Shown here piece by piece: positions 27,998 through 38,014 of a DNA stretch of 38,141 nucleotides. The first letter of the stretch is position 1; each line of letters starts with the position of its first letter. The stretch covers positions 1 to 38,141 of the forward strand of contig VFZW01000014.1 of NCBI GenBank assembly GCA_016871055.1, written 5' to 3'. The position numbers and the translations under genes were made by a program. The notes beneath the pieces are model-generated. The model worked only from the letters and a program-made list of their open reading frames with translations, had not been told where the DNA came from and did not search any database. The stretch is from Acidobacteriota bacterium (GTDB taxonomy: Bacteria; Acidobacteriota; Terriglobia; Bryobacterales; Bryobacteraceae).

Positions 27998-28702
27998 ATG
28001 TTCTCTTTTTCCGGACGCAGTATTTTGATCACCGGCGGCACGTCGGGAATCGGCCTTGCCATCGCGCGCGCCTTTGCGGCATCGGGCGCCGGCGTAACAG
28101 TCGCCGGATTGGGCGCGCTTCCCGCCGCCGAACCGGGTATTCGCTTCGCATCGCTTGATGTCACCGATACCGCCGCGTGCAACGCGCTCGTCGCGAGTCT
28201 CGGCCGCATCGATGCCGTCGTCAACGCCGCCGGCATCATTCGCCGCGACGCCGAATTTTCCATCGATGTCTTTCAACGGGTGATGGACGTGAACCTCACC
28301 GGCGCGATGCGCATCGCAACCGCGGCTAAAGAAAAACTGGCCGCGTCAAACGGCGCTATCGTCAACATCGCATCGCTGTGGAGTTACTTCGGCAGCCCGC
28401 GAGTGCCCGCATACACGGCGTCGAAAGGCGCGATCGCGCAGTTGACGAAATCGCTCGCGGTCGCGTGGGCCGCCGATGGCATCCGCGTCAACGCCGTGGC
28501 GCCGGGATGGATCGCAACACCGCTAACCCAAGCGCTGCAGGACAACCCCGAACTCGCTGCGCCGATTCTCGCGCGCTGTCCGCTGAAGCGCTGGGGCCAG
28601 CCGGAAGAGATCGCGCCGCTGGTGTTATTCTTGTGTTCCGATGCGGCGTCGTTTATTACCGGCGCCGTCATGCCGATCGACGGCGGCTATTCCGCCATGT
28701 GA
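27998..28702 (+). CDS. SDR family oxidoreductase
   Basis: ITGGTSGIGLAIA, NAAGI, YTASKGA, GWIATPL, GAVMPIDGGYSAM. Confidence 0.94.
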   Translation: MFSFSGRSILITGGTSGIGLAIARAFAASGAGVTVAGLGALPAAEPGIRFASLDVTDTAACNALVASLGRIDAVVNAAGIIRRDAEFSIDVFQRVMDVNLTGAMRIATAAKEKLAASNGAIVNIASLWSYFGSPRVPAYTASKGAIAQLTKSLAVAWAADGIRVNAVAPGWIATPLTQALQDNPELAAPILARCPLKRWGQPEEIAPLVLFLCSDAASFITGAVMPIDGGYSAM

Positions 28703-28707
28703 GCCAA

Positions 28708-29190
28708 ATGTCCCAATCCACTCATCCTCTTTCTCCCGCGCAGATCGTTACGACCGCTGTGCCCGACGACGAACGCATCTGGGTTCCGCAAGCGCCGAAC
28801 GTCTGGTTTCGCCCTCTGATGTTGAACACGCTACAAGGCCAGTGGTGCAATCTGCTGCGCGTGCGCAAAGCGGGCGTGCTCAGCCGTCATCGCCATCCCG
28901 CGCCCGTGCACGGCTACGTGATAAAGGGGAGTTGGCGTTACCTGGAGCACGACTGGGTGGCCCGCGCCGGCGACTACGTGTTCGAACCGCCCGGCGAAAC
29001 GCATACGTTGACCGTCGACTCAGCCGACGAAATGATTACCTTCTTCAACATCTCCGGCTGCATGTACTACGTGGACGAACTGGGCCGAAACACGGGCTTC
29101 GAAGATGTCTTCGTGAAAATCGACATGTGCCGCAAGCATTACATCGAAGTTGGTTTGGGCGAGTCGTTCGTCGATCAGTTCGTCCGGTGA
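28708..29190 (+). CDS. Cupin, 2,4'-dihydroxyacetophenone dioxygenase family
   Basis: LSRHRHPAPVHGYVIKGSWRYLEHDWVARAGDYVFEPPGETHTL. Confidence 0.82.
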   Translation: MSQSTHPLSPAQIVTTAVPDDERIWVPQAPNVWFRPLMLNTLQGQWCNLLRVRKAGVLSRHRHPAPVHGYVIKGSWRYLEHDWVARAGDYVFEPPGETHTLTVDSADEMITFFNISGCMYYVDELGRNTGFEDVFVKIDMCRKHYIEVGLGESFVDQFVR

Positions 29191-30377
29191 AGGTAATCTA
29201 CACCGCCGCGCACGGCGGGTTCGCCGCCGAACATGCGCCGCTTGGCGGCGGAGCGGCCGTGTGTGACATGTTGTGCGCCGAGTGGGCGCGCACGCGGCCA
29301 TTTGACTTGGAGTTGTACAAGCCGCGCGGCGTCATCGGTGCGGCGATCACATCGTTCGACACGAAAGCCTACGCGCGCTTCTGCCGCGAGTTCGGCCACG
29401 CCTCGACCGAGTTCATTCTGAAGCACGACCCTCGGAATACCGCCGTGCTCGTCAACGATATCTCCGAGGGGCCGGACTTCAAACTGCTCCACGCGCAAGG
29501 CTATCGAATCGTCACACTCTGGCACGTAGATGTCGTGGCCTACATCGCCTCCATGTATGCAAAGGGCCTCGGCTCGCCGCGCACACTGGTGAAGCTTGAC
29601 GCCGCGTTCGGCTGGATGTTTCCCGAAATACTCAACCTCATTTTCGACAAGCAGGCCGACTGCCTCGATTACTCCTTCGCGCACATCGTCCCCGCGCCGG
29701 ATGTAAAGCAAACGATTCTCGAAACGTACCCGCATATCAACTCCGGCAAGATCGACGTGGTGCCGTGGGGTGCGCCTCCCGATAGCGAACCGCCCGCGCC
29801 TCGCGATGCCGCGCGCGATGCGTTCGGCATTCCGCGCGACGCCTTCGTCATGCTCACGCTGAGCCGGTTGTCACCGGAGAAGAATCAGCAATTATTGCTG
29901 GACGCATTGTACTCGTGGGAACGGCAGCGTAACTTCCCCGCGCGGCCGATGTACGTTTTGCTTTGCGGCGCCGCGGCCTACATGCAAGGCGCGCGGCACG
30001 AAGCCAGTCTGCGCGTCAAGGCCGCCCGGCTGCGAAAGACGAAGGTGATCTTCGCCGGGCACGTGCACGGACAGCGCAAGCGCGAGGCGTTCGGCGCGGC
30101 GGACTTGTATGTCTTTCCATCGAAGCATGAGTCCTACGGACTAACGTTGATGGAGGCGTTTCAAGCCGGACTGCCCGCGCTCACGCTCAAGCACGCCGGC
30201 GCCGCTGCCTTAATGGAGCCCGCGTTCGGCGCGATGACGACACGGTCCGGATTTCTCCCGGCGCTGCAACGCCTGATCTCCGCCGGCCTGCCGGCCATGG
30301 GCGCGGCCGCGCGCGACTATGCTTCGGCTCATCCGTTTGCCGGCGCCGCCGCGAGAATCGCCGCGCGCTTGATATAG
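29187..30377 (+). CDS. Glycosyltransferase (GT4-like); GTG start with GTGA overlap
   Basis: LTLSRLSPEKNQQLLLDAL, FAGHVHGQRKREAFGAADLYVFPSKHESYGLTLMEAFQAGLPAL. Confidence 0.88.
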   Translation: MKVIYTAAHGGFAAEHAPLGGGAAVCDMLCAEWARTRPFDLELYKPRGVIGAAITSFDTKAYARFCREFGHASTEFILKHDPRNTAVLVNDISEGPDFKLLHAQGYRIVTLWHVDVVAYIASMYAKGLGSPRTLVKLDAAFGWMFPEILNLIFDKQADCLDYSFAHIVPAPDVKQTILETYPHINSGKIDVVPWGAPPDSEPPAPRDAARDAFGIPRDAFVMLTLSRLSPEKNQQLLLDALYSWERQRNFPARPMYVLLCGAAAYMQGARHEASLRVKAARLRKTKVIFAGHVHGQRKREAFGAADLYVFPSKHESYGLTLMEAFQAGLPALTLKHAGAAALMEPAFGAMTTRSGFLPALQRLISAGLPAMGAAARDYASAHPFAGAAARIAARLI

Positions 30378-30398
30378 CGCGATACACTCAGCAAAGCT

Positions 30399-31169
30399 AT
30401 GTCGAAGCTCCTCGTTACCCGCGAAGGTCCCATCACTACGATCACCTTCAACCAACCCGCGCGCAAAAACGCCGTCGATCTTGAGATGACGATGGCCCTG
30501 AAGGACGCAGTGCTTGAGGCCGGTTCGGACGACTCAAAAGTCCTTATTCTCGCCGGCGCTGGCGCCGACTTTTGCGCCGGAGCCGACCTCAAGGCCGGCA
30601 TCGATCCCCGCGACGATGTCGCCGAATACCTGCGCGCCTACACAAACCCGACGATAAAGGTGCTGCGCGAAATGCCGAAATCCGTCATCGCGAAAGTGCG
30701 CGGCGTGGCTGTCGGCATCGGCTGCAACTACGCACTCGCTGCCGACATCCGCATCGCCAGCGAGACGGCGAAGTTCGGCCAGATCTTCACGCGCATCGGG
30801 CTGATGCCCGACGGCGGCTCGACATACTTCTTGCCACGCATGATCGGCTACGCGCGGGCCTTTGAATGGATGGTGACGGCCGATATCGTCGACGCCGCGC
30901 GCGCCCTCGAACTCGGCATAGTCAATCGCGTTGTCGACGACGCCGCGCTCGACAGCGCCGTCGCCGACTTCGCCGCGCGGCTCGCCAACGGTCCCTCGCT
31001 GGCCTTCGCCGGCATCAAACACGCACTCAACATCGGCGAACGCGGCACGCTGGCCGACGCCCTCGACGCCGAAGCCGTGAATCAGAAGGCCTGCATCTCC
31101 TCGGATGACTTCCGGGAAGGCGTCGCCGCTTTCATCGAAAAACGCAAAGCGCGCTTCCAAGGGCGTTAG
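30399..31169 (+). CDS. Enoyl-CoA hydratase/isomerase family protein
   Basis: GAGADFCAGADLKAG, VRGVAVGIGCNYALAADIRIAS, RIGLMPDGGSTYFLPRMIG. Confidence 0.94.
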   Translation: MSKLLVTREGPITTITFNQPARKNAVDLEMTMALKDAVLEAGSDDSKVLILAGAGADFCAGADLKAGIDPRDDVAEYLRAYTNPTIKVLREMPKSVIAKVRGVAVGIGCNYALAADIRIASETAKFGQIFTRIGLMPDGGSTYFLPRMIGYARAFEWMVTADIVDAARALELGIVNRVVDDAALDSAVADFAARLANGPSLAFAGIKHALNIGERGTLADALDAEAVNQKACISSDDFREGVAAFIEKRKARFQGR

Positions 31170-31171
31170 TA

Positions 31172-31206
31172 CCACTTGCGCCCTTTTGCGCGGTGCCACT
31201 TGCGCC
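31172..31206 (+). promoter_or_regulatory. Direct repeat GT(A/G)CCACTTGCGCC x2, 24 bp apart, upstream of the MocR gene
   Basis: CCACTTGCGCC at 31172-31182 and 31196-31206, exact 11-bp match. Confidence 0.6.
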
Positions 31207-31236
31207 GCACCGTCCTCGCATGCGGCACAATGGACC

Positions 31237-32754
31237 ATGGGAGGCTACACCTTCGTCGCGTCCGACCTCCTGCTGCAATTCGATCCCGCGTCGGACCTGC
31301 CAATTTACCTGCAGCTTTATGAACAACTACGCACGGCCATCGTAAGCAAATGCCGGCTTGGACCCGGCACCAAACTTCCTTCGACCCATACGCTCGACGG
31401 TCAACTCGGCATCAGCCGCAACACCGTACTTGCGGCCTTTGAACAGCTCCTCGCCGAAGGCTATCTGGAAGGCCGCATCGGCTCCGGCACGTTCGTCGCG
31501 CGCACGCTTCCGGATGAATTTCTCGGCGCGCGCAATCGCACCGCGGCGCAGCCGACACCGCGTCCGGTCGCGCAAGTTTCCCGCCGCGGACGTATTGTGC
31601 GATCACTCGCCCCTGCCACATCGCTCTCGCAGGTTGTGCCCTGGCCGTCTGTGCCGAAGCCGTTCCGGCTACATACGCCGACCTTCGACAACTTCCCCTA
31701 CGACGTGTGGAAACGGCTGCTCATCCGCGCATGGGACCGCATCCGTCCCGACATGCTTGGCTACGGAAGCCCCGCCGGCTGGCGGCCGCTGCGCGAAGCG
31801 ATCGCCCAATATTTACGGGCCTCCCGAGCCGTTCGTTGTGACTGGCAACAAGTGATCATTACCGCCGGCTCGAAACAGGCGATGCACCTCACCGCGATGA
31901 TCATGACCGATTCCGGCGATCCCGTGTTCATCGAGAACCCAAGCTACAGCGGCATTCGCGTGGCGTTCTCGCTCTCCGGAGGCGAGATGGTTCCTCTTCC
32001 GGTCGACGGCGAAGGCATCGACATCGCATGCGGGGAACGGCTGCGCCCGGATGCGCGTTTGACCTACGTCACGCCTTCGCATCAGTATCCGCTCGGTGTC
32101 ACAATGTCGCTGCGGCGGCGTCTCGAACTGCTCGATTGGGCGCGCCGCCGCGATGGTTGGATTATCGAGGACGACTACGACAGCGAGTTCCGTTACGCCG
32201 GCCGCCCCGTCGCCTCGCTGCAAGGACTCGACGATCAACAGCGCGTCATCTACATCGGAACGTTCAGCAAAGTGCTCATGCCTTCGCTGCGCCTTGCCTA
32301 CATGGTTGTACCGCACGATCTCGTCGACACCTTCATCGCGGCGCGCGCCCACACCGACTGGTCATCGCCCGTTGTCGAACAGGTTGCGCTCACCGACTTC
32401 ATTACCGAAGGCCACTTCGCGCGCCATGTGCGCCGGGTCCGCGCACAGAACGGCGAGCGCCAGAAATGTTTCCTGAAAGCCGCGCGCGAGCATCTGCACG
32501 GGCTGCTGGAAGTGCCGTCGAAAGACAGCGGAATGCACTTGCTCGGCTGGTTGCCGGATGGCGTCGACGATGTTTCTGTCAGCAACGATCTATTTGCGCA
32601 AGGCGTCGAAGCGCTTCCAGTTTCACGCTTCGCCGATCCGCCAATCGATCGAGGCGCACTGCTGTTCGGCTACGCACCATTCGATGAACGTGACACCGTC
32701 GCTGCGATGCAAAAGATCGCCGCGGTTATCGAATCGCAACTGGCACCGCGCTGA
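31237..32754 (+). CDS. MocR/PdxR-type GntR-aminotransferase fusion regulator
   Basis: DLPIYLQLYEQLRTAI...LGISRNTVLAAFEQLLAEGYLEGRIGSGTFVA (wHTH), IIEDDYDSEFRY, YIGTFSKVLMPSLRLAYMV. Confidence 0.95.
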   Translation: MGGYTFVASDLLLQFDPASDLPIYLQLYEQLRTAIVSKCRLGPGTKLPSTHTLDGQLGISRNTVLAAFEQLLAEGYLEGRIGSGTFVARTLPDEFLGARNRTAAQPTPRPVAQVSRRGRIVRSLAPATSLSQVVPWPSVPKPFRLHTPTFDNFPYDVWKRLLIRAWDRIRPDMLGYGSPAGWRPLREAIAQYLRASRAVRCDWQQVIITAGSKQAMHLTAMIMTDSGDPVFIENPSYSGIRVAFSLSGGEMVPLPVDGEGIDIACGERLRPDARLTYVTPSHQYPLGVTMSLRRRLELLDWARRRDGWIIEDDYDSEFRYAGRPVASLQGLDDQQRVIYIGTFSKVLMPSLRLAYMVVPHDLVDTFIAARAHTDWSSPVVEQVALTDFITEGHFARHVRRVRAQNGERQKCFLKAAREHLHGLLEVPSKDSGMHLLGWLPDGVDDVSVSNDLFAQGVEALPVSRFADPPIDRGALLFGYAPFDERDTVAAMQKIAAVIESQLAPR

Positions 32755-32804
32755 CAACCGCGAGTGGATCTTTCCCATGCGAGCGTTCTGCCGCAGACTG
32801 GGAC

Positions 32805-33513
32805 ATGAGTATCCCCGCATTGATCCTCCTCGTTGCGCAATGGCAACACGATCGCCCGTTCATCGATCAAATCCACGAAGCCGAGCACCTTCGCCTCGAA
32901 GGCAAGTCCACGCGAGCGGAAGGGATTTTGCGCGGCGCCGTCAACAGCGGCTGCGGCTCAATCGGTGAGCGCGGCACGGCGGCCAACAATCTCGCAGCGT
33001 TGCTTGCGCGCCATCGGCTTGTGGACAGAAGCCGACGGCCCCAATCAACCACGCGCCGCGCGCGCAATGAACAACCTGGCCGCCGATCTCGCCTCCCGTA
33101 AACGTTATGACGAAGCCGCTGCTCTATACCGGCAAGTTCTCTCCACCGTCGAGTTGCCGGAGGCGCTCAACAACCTCGGTGTGGTCTACCAACAACTCGG
33201 CCGTTGTGACGAAGCCGAGTCCCTCTTCCGCCAGGCGATCCGAAAATTCGGTGACAGTCGCGGTGCGATGCAGCCGTGGGGCAACCTGGCCATCCTATTG
33301 GAACGGCGCGAGCGCATCGACGAGTCGCTCCACGCGTTCGGCCAAGTCGTCGCGTTGCTTCCGAAACTGCGGCCCGCCGACGAAAAAACCGCCGCGCGTT
33401 ATCTCGCGCACCACGAAGCACTACTGCGTCACATTCGCGAACCGGCCGGCACGGAGCGCGTGGGCTTGCTGGCCATGCGCTTCGGAGTGCGTGAGGCGCG
33501 GAGGAATCGCTAA
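32805..33513 (+). pseudogene. TPR-repeat protein disrupted by a frameshift near 33015-33025
   Basis: N-terminal TPR (HEAEHLRLEGKSTRAEGIL...GTAANNLAALLARH) in one frame, C-terminal TPRs (RAMNNLAADLASRKRYDEAAALYRQVL...) in another. Confidence 0.65.
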
Positions 33514-34821
33514 CTACTTCCCGCCCTTGCGAATCGCCCATAGCGTCCGCGTGCCTCGAATAAAAATCGTCTTGCCGGCAATCGCCGGCGTCGCCAGCAC
33601 CGCCTCGCCCATCGCATTCAGAGCCAACTGCTCATACTTCGCGCCCGGCTTGAGCACGAACACTTCGCCGTCTTCGTTGGTGCCGTAGACCGCGCCGTCC
33701 GCCGCAACAAGCGACGAACTCACGCCCGTCCCATTGCCCAGCCGTTGTTGATAAACCGTCTTGCCCGTCGTCGCGTCGTAGGTCACCAGCACGCCGCGCG
33801 ACGATAGCGTGAAGACTTGCCCGCCCGCGATCACGGGCGTCGAAAGATACGGCGCCTCTTCGCGCATCCAAGCGACGTGCTTCTTCGAATTCGTTATGTC
33901 GCCCGAAGCGCCTGGCTTGATCGCATACGACCGCCGGATGTAGCGCGAGTACCCGCTGAAGACATAGACCAGCCCGTCGTGCTCGAACGGCGTCGGTACC
34001 GAGATCATCGACGTGCCCTTGATCCGCCACAACTCCTTCCCCGTCTCGGCATCGTAGCCGCAAACATGTTCTACGCCGTTCGTCACGATCTCGGTGCGCG
34101 TCGCGCTCGTCACGACTGTCGGCGTCGCCCAGGCCGGTTTCGAATCGCGCGCCGTGCGCCACAACTCGCGGCCGGTCGCCGCGTCGAAGCTCGCGAGAAA
34201 CGAACCCTTGTGCATATCGACTTGCAGCAAGACCTTCCCTTGCCACAGCACCGGCGACGACGCTGAACCCCATTGATAATCGGGTAAATCGAATGCGCCC
34301 TGATCCAGCGCGCCGAGGTCTTTGCTCCACAGCAGCTTGCCCTTCAGATCGAAACAGTACAACCCTTCCGAGCCGAAGAATGCCACCAGATACTTGCCGT
34401 CGGTAACCGGCGTTGGTGAAGCGTATGAGTTGTGCGGATGCCGCAGCACACGCGGCTTCGTGGTCGCGGCCAGCGTGTTCCAAACAATCTTGCCCGATTT
34501 TGTATCAATCGCAAGGACACGAAATTGTTGCTCGGCCGCATCCTGCCGCCGGTCGAGTTCGCCCTTCAACTTCTCTTCGAACACCATCTGCGGATTGGAC
34601 GACACCGCCGTCGTGACGTAGAGCCGGTTGCCCCACACGATCGGGCTCGACAAACCTAACCCCGGCAGTTCCTTCTTCCAGGCGATATTTTCGCCGGTCT
34701 TCACATTCCAGGACGCCGGCACATGTTGCTTTTCGGCGACGCCCCGCGCGCCCGGCCCGCGGAACTGCGGCCAGTTCTCCGCGCTCGCGGCCAGCGCGAT
34801 AACTGCCAAAAACATTTTCAT
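33514..34821 (-). CDS. PQQ-binding-like beta-propeller protein, secreted
   Basis: [44 protein letters not shown], repeated G..W...T blades. Confidence 0.93.
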   Translation of the reverse strand: MKMFLAVIALAASAENWPQFRGPGARGVAEKQHVPASWNVKTGENIAWKKELPGLGLSSPIVWGNRLYVTTAVSSNPQMVFEEKLKGELDRRQDAAEQQFRVLAIDTKSGKIVWNTLAATTKPRVLRHPHNSYASPTPVTDGKYLVAFFGSEGLYCFDLKGKLLWSKDLGALDQGAFDLPDYQWGSASSPVLWQGKVLLQVDMHKGSFLASFDAATGRELWRTARDSKPAWATPTVVTSATRTEIVTNGVEHVCGYDAETGKELWRIKGTSMISVPTPFEHDGLVYVFSGYSRYIRRSYAIKPGASGDITNSKKHVAWMREEAPYLSTPVIAGGQVFTLSSRGVLVTYDATTGKTVYQQRLGNGTGVSSSLVAADGAVYGTNEDGEVFVLKPGAKYEQLALNAMGEAVLATPAIAGKTIFIRGTRTLWAIRKGGK

Positions 34822-36347
34822 AACGGAATGTTACCGTGTTTCTTCCGCGGCATCGTGTCCACCTTATTGCGCAGCATGCGTAGCGCGCCGATCACGCGGG
34901 CGCGCGTCTCGCGCGGCTCGATCACATCGTCGATGTAGCCGCGCTCGGCGGCGATGAACGGATTGGCGAATCGTTCTTTGTACCCCGCGATTTTCGCCGC
35001 GCGCGCCTCGTCGTCGGTGATTTCGCGGCGATACAAAACATTCACCGCTCCCTCGGCGCCCATCACCGCGATCTCGGCCGTCGGCCACGCGAAGTTGACG
35101 TCGGTGCGCAGATGCTTCGACCCCATCACGCAATACGCGCCGCCGTAGGCTTTCCGCGTGATCACGGTGACCTTCGGAACGGTCGCTTCGGCATATGCGT
35201 AAAGCAGCTTCGCGCCGTGTTTGATGATGCCGCCCCACTCCTGCGCGGTGCCCGGCAAAAATCCAGGCACGTCTTCAAAGGTCAGAATCGGAATGCCGAA
35301 CGCATCGCAGAAACGCACGAAACGCGCGCCCTTCAGCGACGAGTTGATATCGAGGCAACCAGCCAGCACGGCCGGATTGTTCGCCACCACGCCGACGGTT
35401 CGTCCATCCATGCGCGCAAAGCCGACCACGATGTTGGCGGCGTAGGCTTCGTGCACTTCAAGAAACTCGCCGTCGTCGACCACGCGGCAAATCACCTCTT
35501 TCATGTCGTAAGGCTGATTGCTCTCGGCGGGTACGATCGCATCGAGCGCAGTGTCGGCGCGCGTCGCCGGATCGCTGCAACTCTTCACCGGCGCGGGATC
35601 GGCGTTGTTCGACGGCAGGTAATCGAAAAGCTCGCGAATGCGCGCGCAGCAGTCGGCGTCATCGGCGGCTTCGAAATGCGCCACGCCGCTGGTCGCGTTG
35701 TGCGTCGTTGCGCCCCCGAGATCTTCTTTGGATACATCCTCGTGCGTCACGGTCTTGATGACATCGGGCCCGGTGACAAACATGTAGCTCGTCTTCCGCA
35801 CCATGAACACAAAATCGGTGATCGCTGGCGAATACACCGCGCCGCCCGCGCACGGTCCCATGATCGCTGAGATCTGCGGAACGACGCCGGATGCCAGCGT
35901 GTTGCGCAGGAAAATGTCGGTGTAGCCGGCCAGCGAAACAACGCCCTCTTGAATACGCGCGCCGCCGGAATCATTCAGGCCGATGACGGGCGCGCCATTC
36001 TTCATCGCCATGTCCATCAGCTTGCAAATCTTCTGCGCGTTGGTCTCCGACAGCGACCCGCCGAAGACCGTGAAATCCTGCGCGAAAACGTAAGCCAACC
36101 GGCCGTGAATCCTGCCATAGCCGGTGATAAAACCGTCGCCGTCGATGACCTGTTGCTCCATGCCAAAGTCGCGGCAGCGATGGCGCACCAGCTTATCGAG
36201 CTCTTCGAAGGAGCCCTCGTCCAGCAGCAAATGGATTCGCTCGCGCGCCGACAGCTTGCCCTCTTTGTGCTGGCGTTCGCGGCGTTCGGCGCCGCCCCCG
36301 GCTTCTGCGTTGGCGTGGCGGCGGCGAAGTTCGTCTAGCGTCGACAT
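34818..36347 (-). CDS. Acyl-CoA carboxylase beta (carboxyltransferase) subunit
   Basis: [86 protein letters not shown]. Confidence 0.96.
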   Translation of the reverse strand: MSTLDELRRRHANAEAGGGAERRERQHKEGKLSARERIHLLLDEGSFEELDKLVRHRCRDFGMEQQVIDGDGFITGYGRIHGRLAYVFAQDFTVFGGSLSETNAQKICKLMDMAMKNGAPVIGLNDSGGARIQEGVVSLAGYTDIFLRNTLASGVVPQISAIMGPCAGGAVYSPAITDFVFMVRKTSYMFVTGPDVIKTVTHEDVSKEDLGGATTHNATSGVAHFEAADDADCCARIRELFDYLPSNNADPAPVKSCSDPATRADTALDAIVPAESNQPYDMKEVICRVVDDGEFLEVHEAYAANIVVGFARMDGRTVGVVANNPAVLAGCLDINSSLKGARFVRFCDAFGIPILTFEDVPGFLPGTAQEWGGIIKHGAKLLYAYAEATVPKVTVITRKAYGGAYCVMGSKHLRTDVNFAWPTAEIAVMGAEGAVNVLYRREITDDEARAAKIAGYKERFANPFIAAERGYIDDVIEPRETRARVIGALRMLRNKVDTMPRKKHGNIPL

Positions 36348-36395
36348 CTAGAGCAGGGTAGCAGGGTTGGGGTGGTCAACGCGCTGTCGTGAAGG

Positions 36396-36418
36396 CATCG
36401 GCGAAATCTTCGCCGATG
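36396..36418. other. Perfect 10-bp hairpin CATCGGCGAA-ATC-TTCGCCGATG
   Basis: Exact inverted repeat in the intergenic space between the metallophosphoesterase and carboxyltransferase genes; no adjacent T tract. Confidence 0.6.
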
Positions 36419-36491
36419 GTGTTAGATGATGTCAACGCCGCCGTTCATACGATTTGAACTTACCACGATTTGTCCCTCCTTGCAATACCCC

Positions 36492-38014
36492 CTATTCCGG
36501 CAGGTCCCACAGAATTGAGATCGTATGAGACAGCGGGGCATTGCGCACCACTACTTCACATCGACGCTTCACCCGGTCTACTTTAACCTTGTAGTCGAAT
36601 TTTGACAAATCAAAGATATGTCCGCCTTGTTCGATTTCGATCACCGGATCGGCGATCAATTGAAAGTCAAAGGGAAGCTGAACCTCCAGTTCCATGCTGT
36701 CGGTTGGTGTCACAACCGTCAGCGAAACACTTTCCCTTGGCTTGTCCGTCTTCGGATAGAGGGCGTCGAATTGGCGGCGGGACATTGCCGTCCCATTCTT
36801 GATGGAGTATGTGTATTCCACATATGGCACGGGCGACCCGGGCGCGGGCGGCTTGCGGAAGTGGAACGCGCCGCTAATTCGCGTCGGCGTATTCAGTTCA
36901 ACTTTCATCGTGGCGTGCGTTTCGTCGGGACTGAATTTCACGATCTCGGCCTGCGGGCTTCCCGCCGCAACGCCCACGGGAATGTAAAGCAGTTGGCGCG
37001 CGCCATCGTCGAGCCGGATCTCTTCTCGGCGCATGCGAATGTGCGTTGTACCGTCCGGCTCGACCGTCACGATCTTCCGCGAACGGCTCGTGCTGTTGCC
37101 CAAATGAACGAGCCGGAACGGATAGTCGCGATCCTCGTCACGAACCGCCGTGAATTCACCTTCCGTGTTGGCCCGATACAAAACATTCCGAAACCGGTTC
37201 TCGTCCGGCCATAGATCGATCAGATTGAACGTATTTCCCTTTCCGTGCTGTTCGGCGACAATCGGACAAGTAGCCGTTCCCGCGCCGATGACGCTCATGA
37301 AGCTCGCATCGGAACGAGAACGCTGAAAGATGTGTGGCACGTGCTTGTGGCCATGCAGCACGAAATGAAAGCGGAACTCATCGAGAATCGGAAGCAGATC
37401 GCCCGTATCGACCAGTTGCATGAACCGCTCATCCTTACCGCCGGCTCCTTTGATCGGCACAACGTGATGATGCAAAACCGCGACCCGAGTGTATTCGTCC
37501 GCCTCCGGCCCGAGTTGCCGGTTGATGCTCGTGAGTTTCTCGCGCAGCCAACGGATCTGGCTCGGCCCGATCTCGCCTTCCGCCAGCGGCGCCTGCGATT
37601 TGAGCGTTGAATCGAGGCACGCGAAGATTAGCTTCCGCTCGGTATCCACACGGGTATATCGAATGCGGCGCGTTTCGACATCGGACTCGCCATAAAGGTC
37701 CTTCAAGAAATCGCGATACGGCCCCAGACGTTTCGATTCCTCCGGGTTCTTGACCGGGAGCATGGAGGCGTCGTGATTGCCCGGAACGACGAGTAGTCGC
37801 CTTTCAAAGTCGAAGAATGCGTCCTTGAAGAGTCTTCGTAAATACGCCGCCTGTTCGCGATAGATCTTGCTCGACGGCTTGTTGACGAGGTCGCCCGAAA
37901 GCACGATGTAGTCGGATTTCAAATCGCAAATCGCGGCGGCCAGACCGCGCGTCACTTCTTCTTTCGCGGTACAGCGCCACGACCGCAAAGCCTTCAAAGA
38001 ACGCAAGACGAGAT
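36492..38014 (-). pseudogene. Metallophosphoesterase with C-terminal all-beta domain, 5' end cut by an IS6-like element
   Basis: DYIVLSGDLVN, VVPGNHDAS, VLHHHVVP, LHGHKHVPH present; DxH first motif missing at the IS boundary. Confidence 0.8.
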
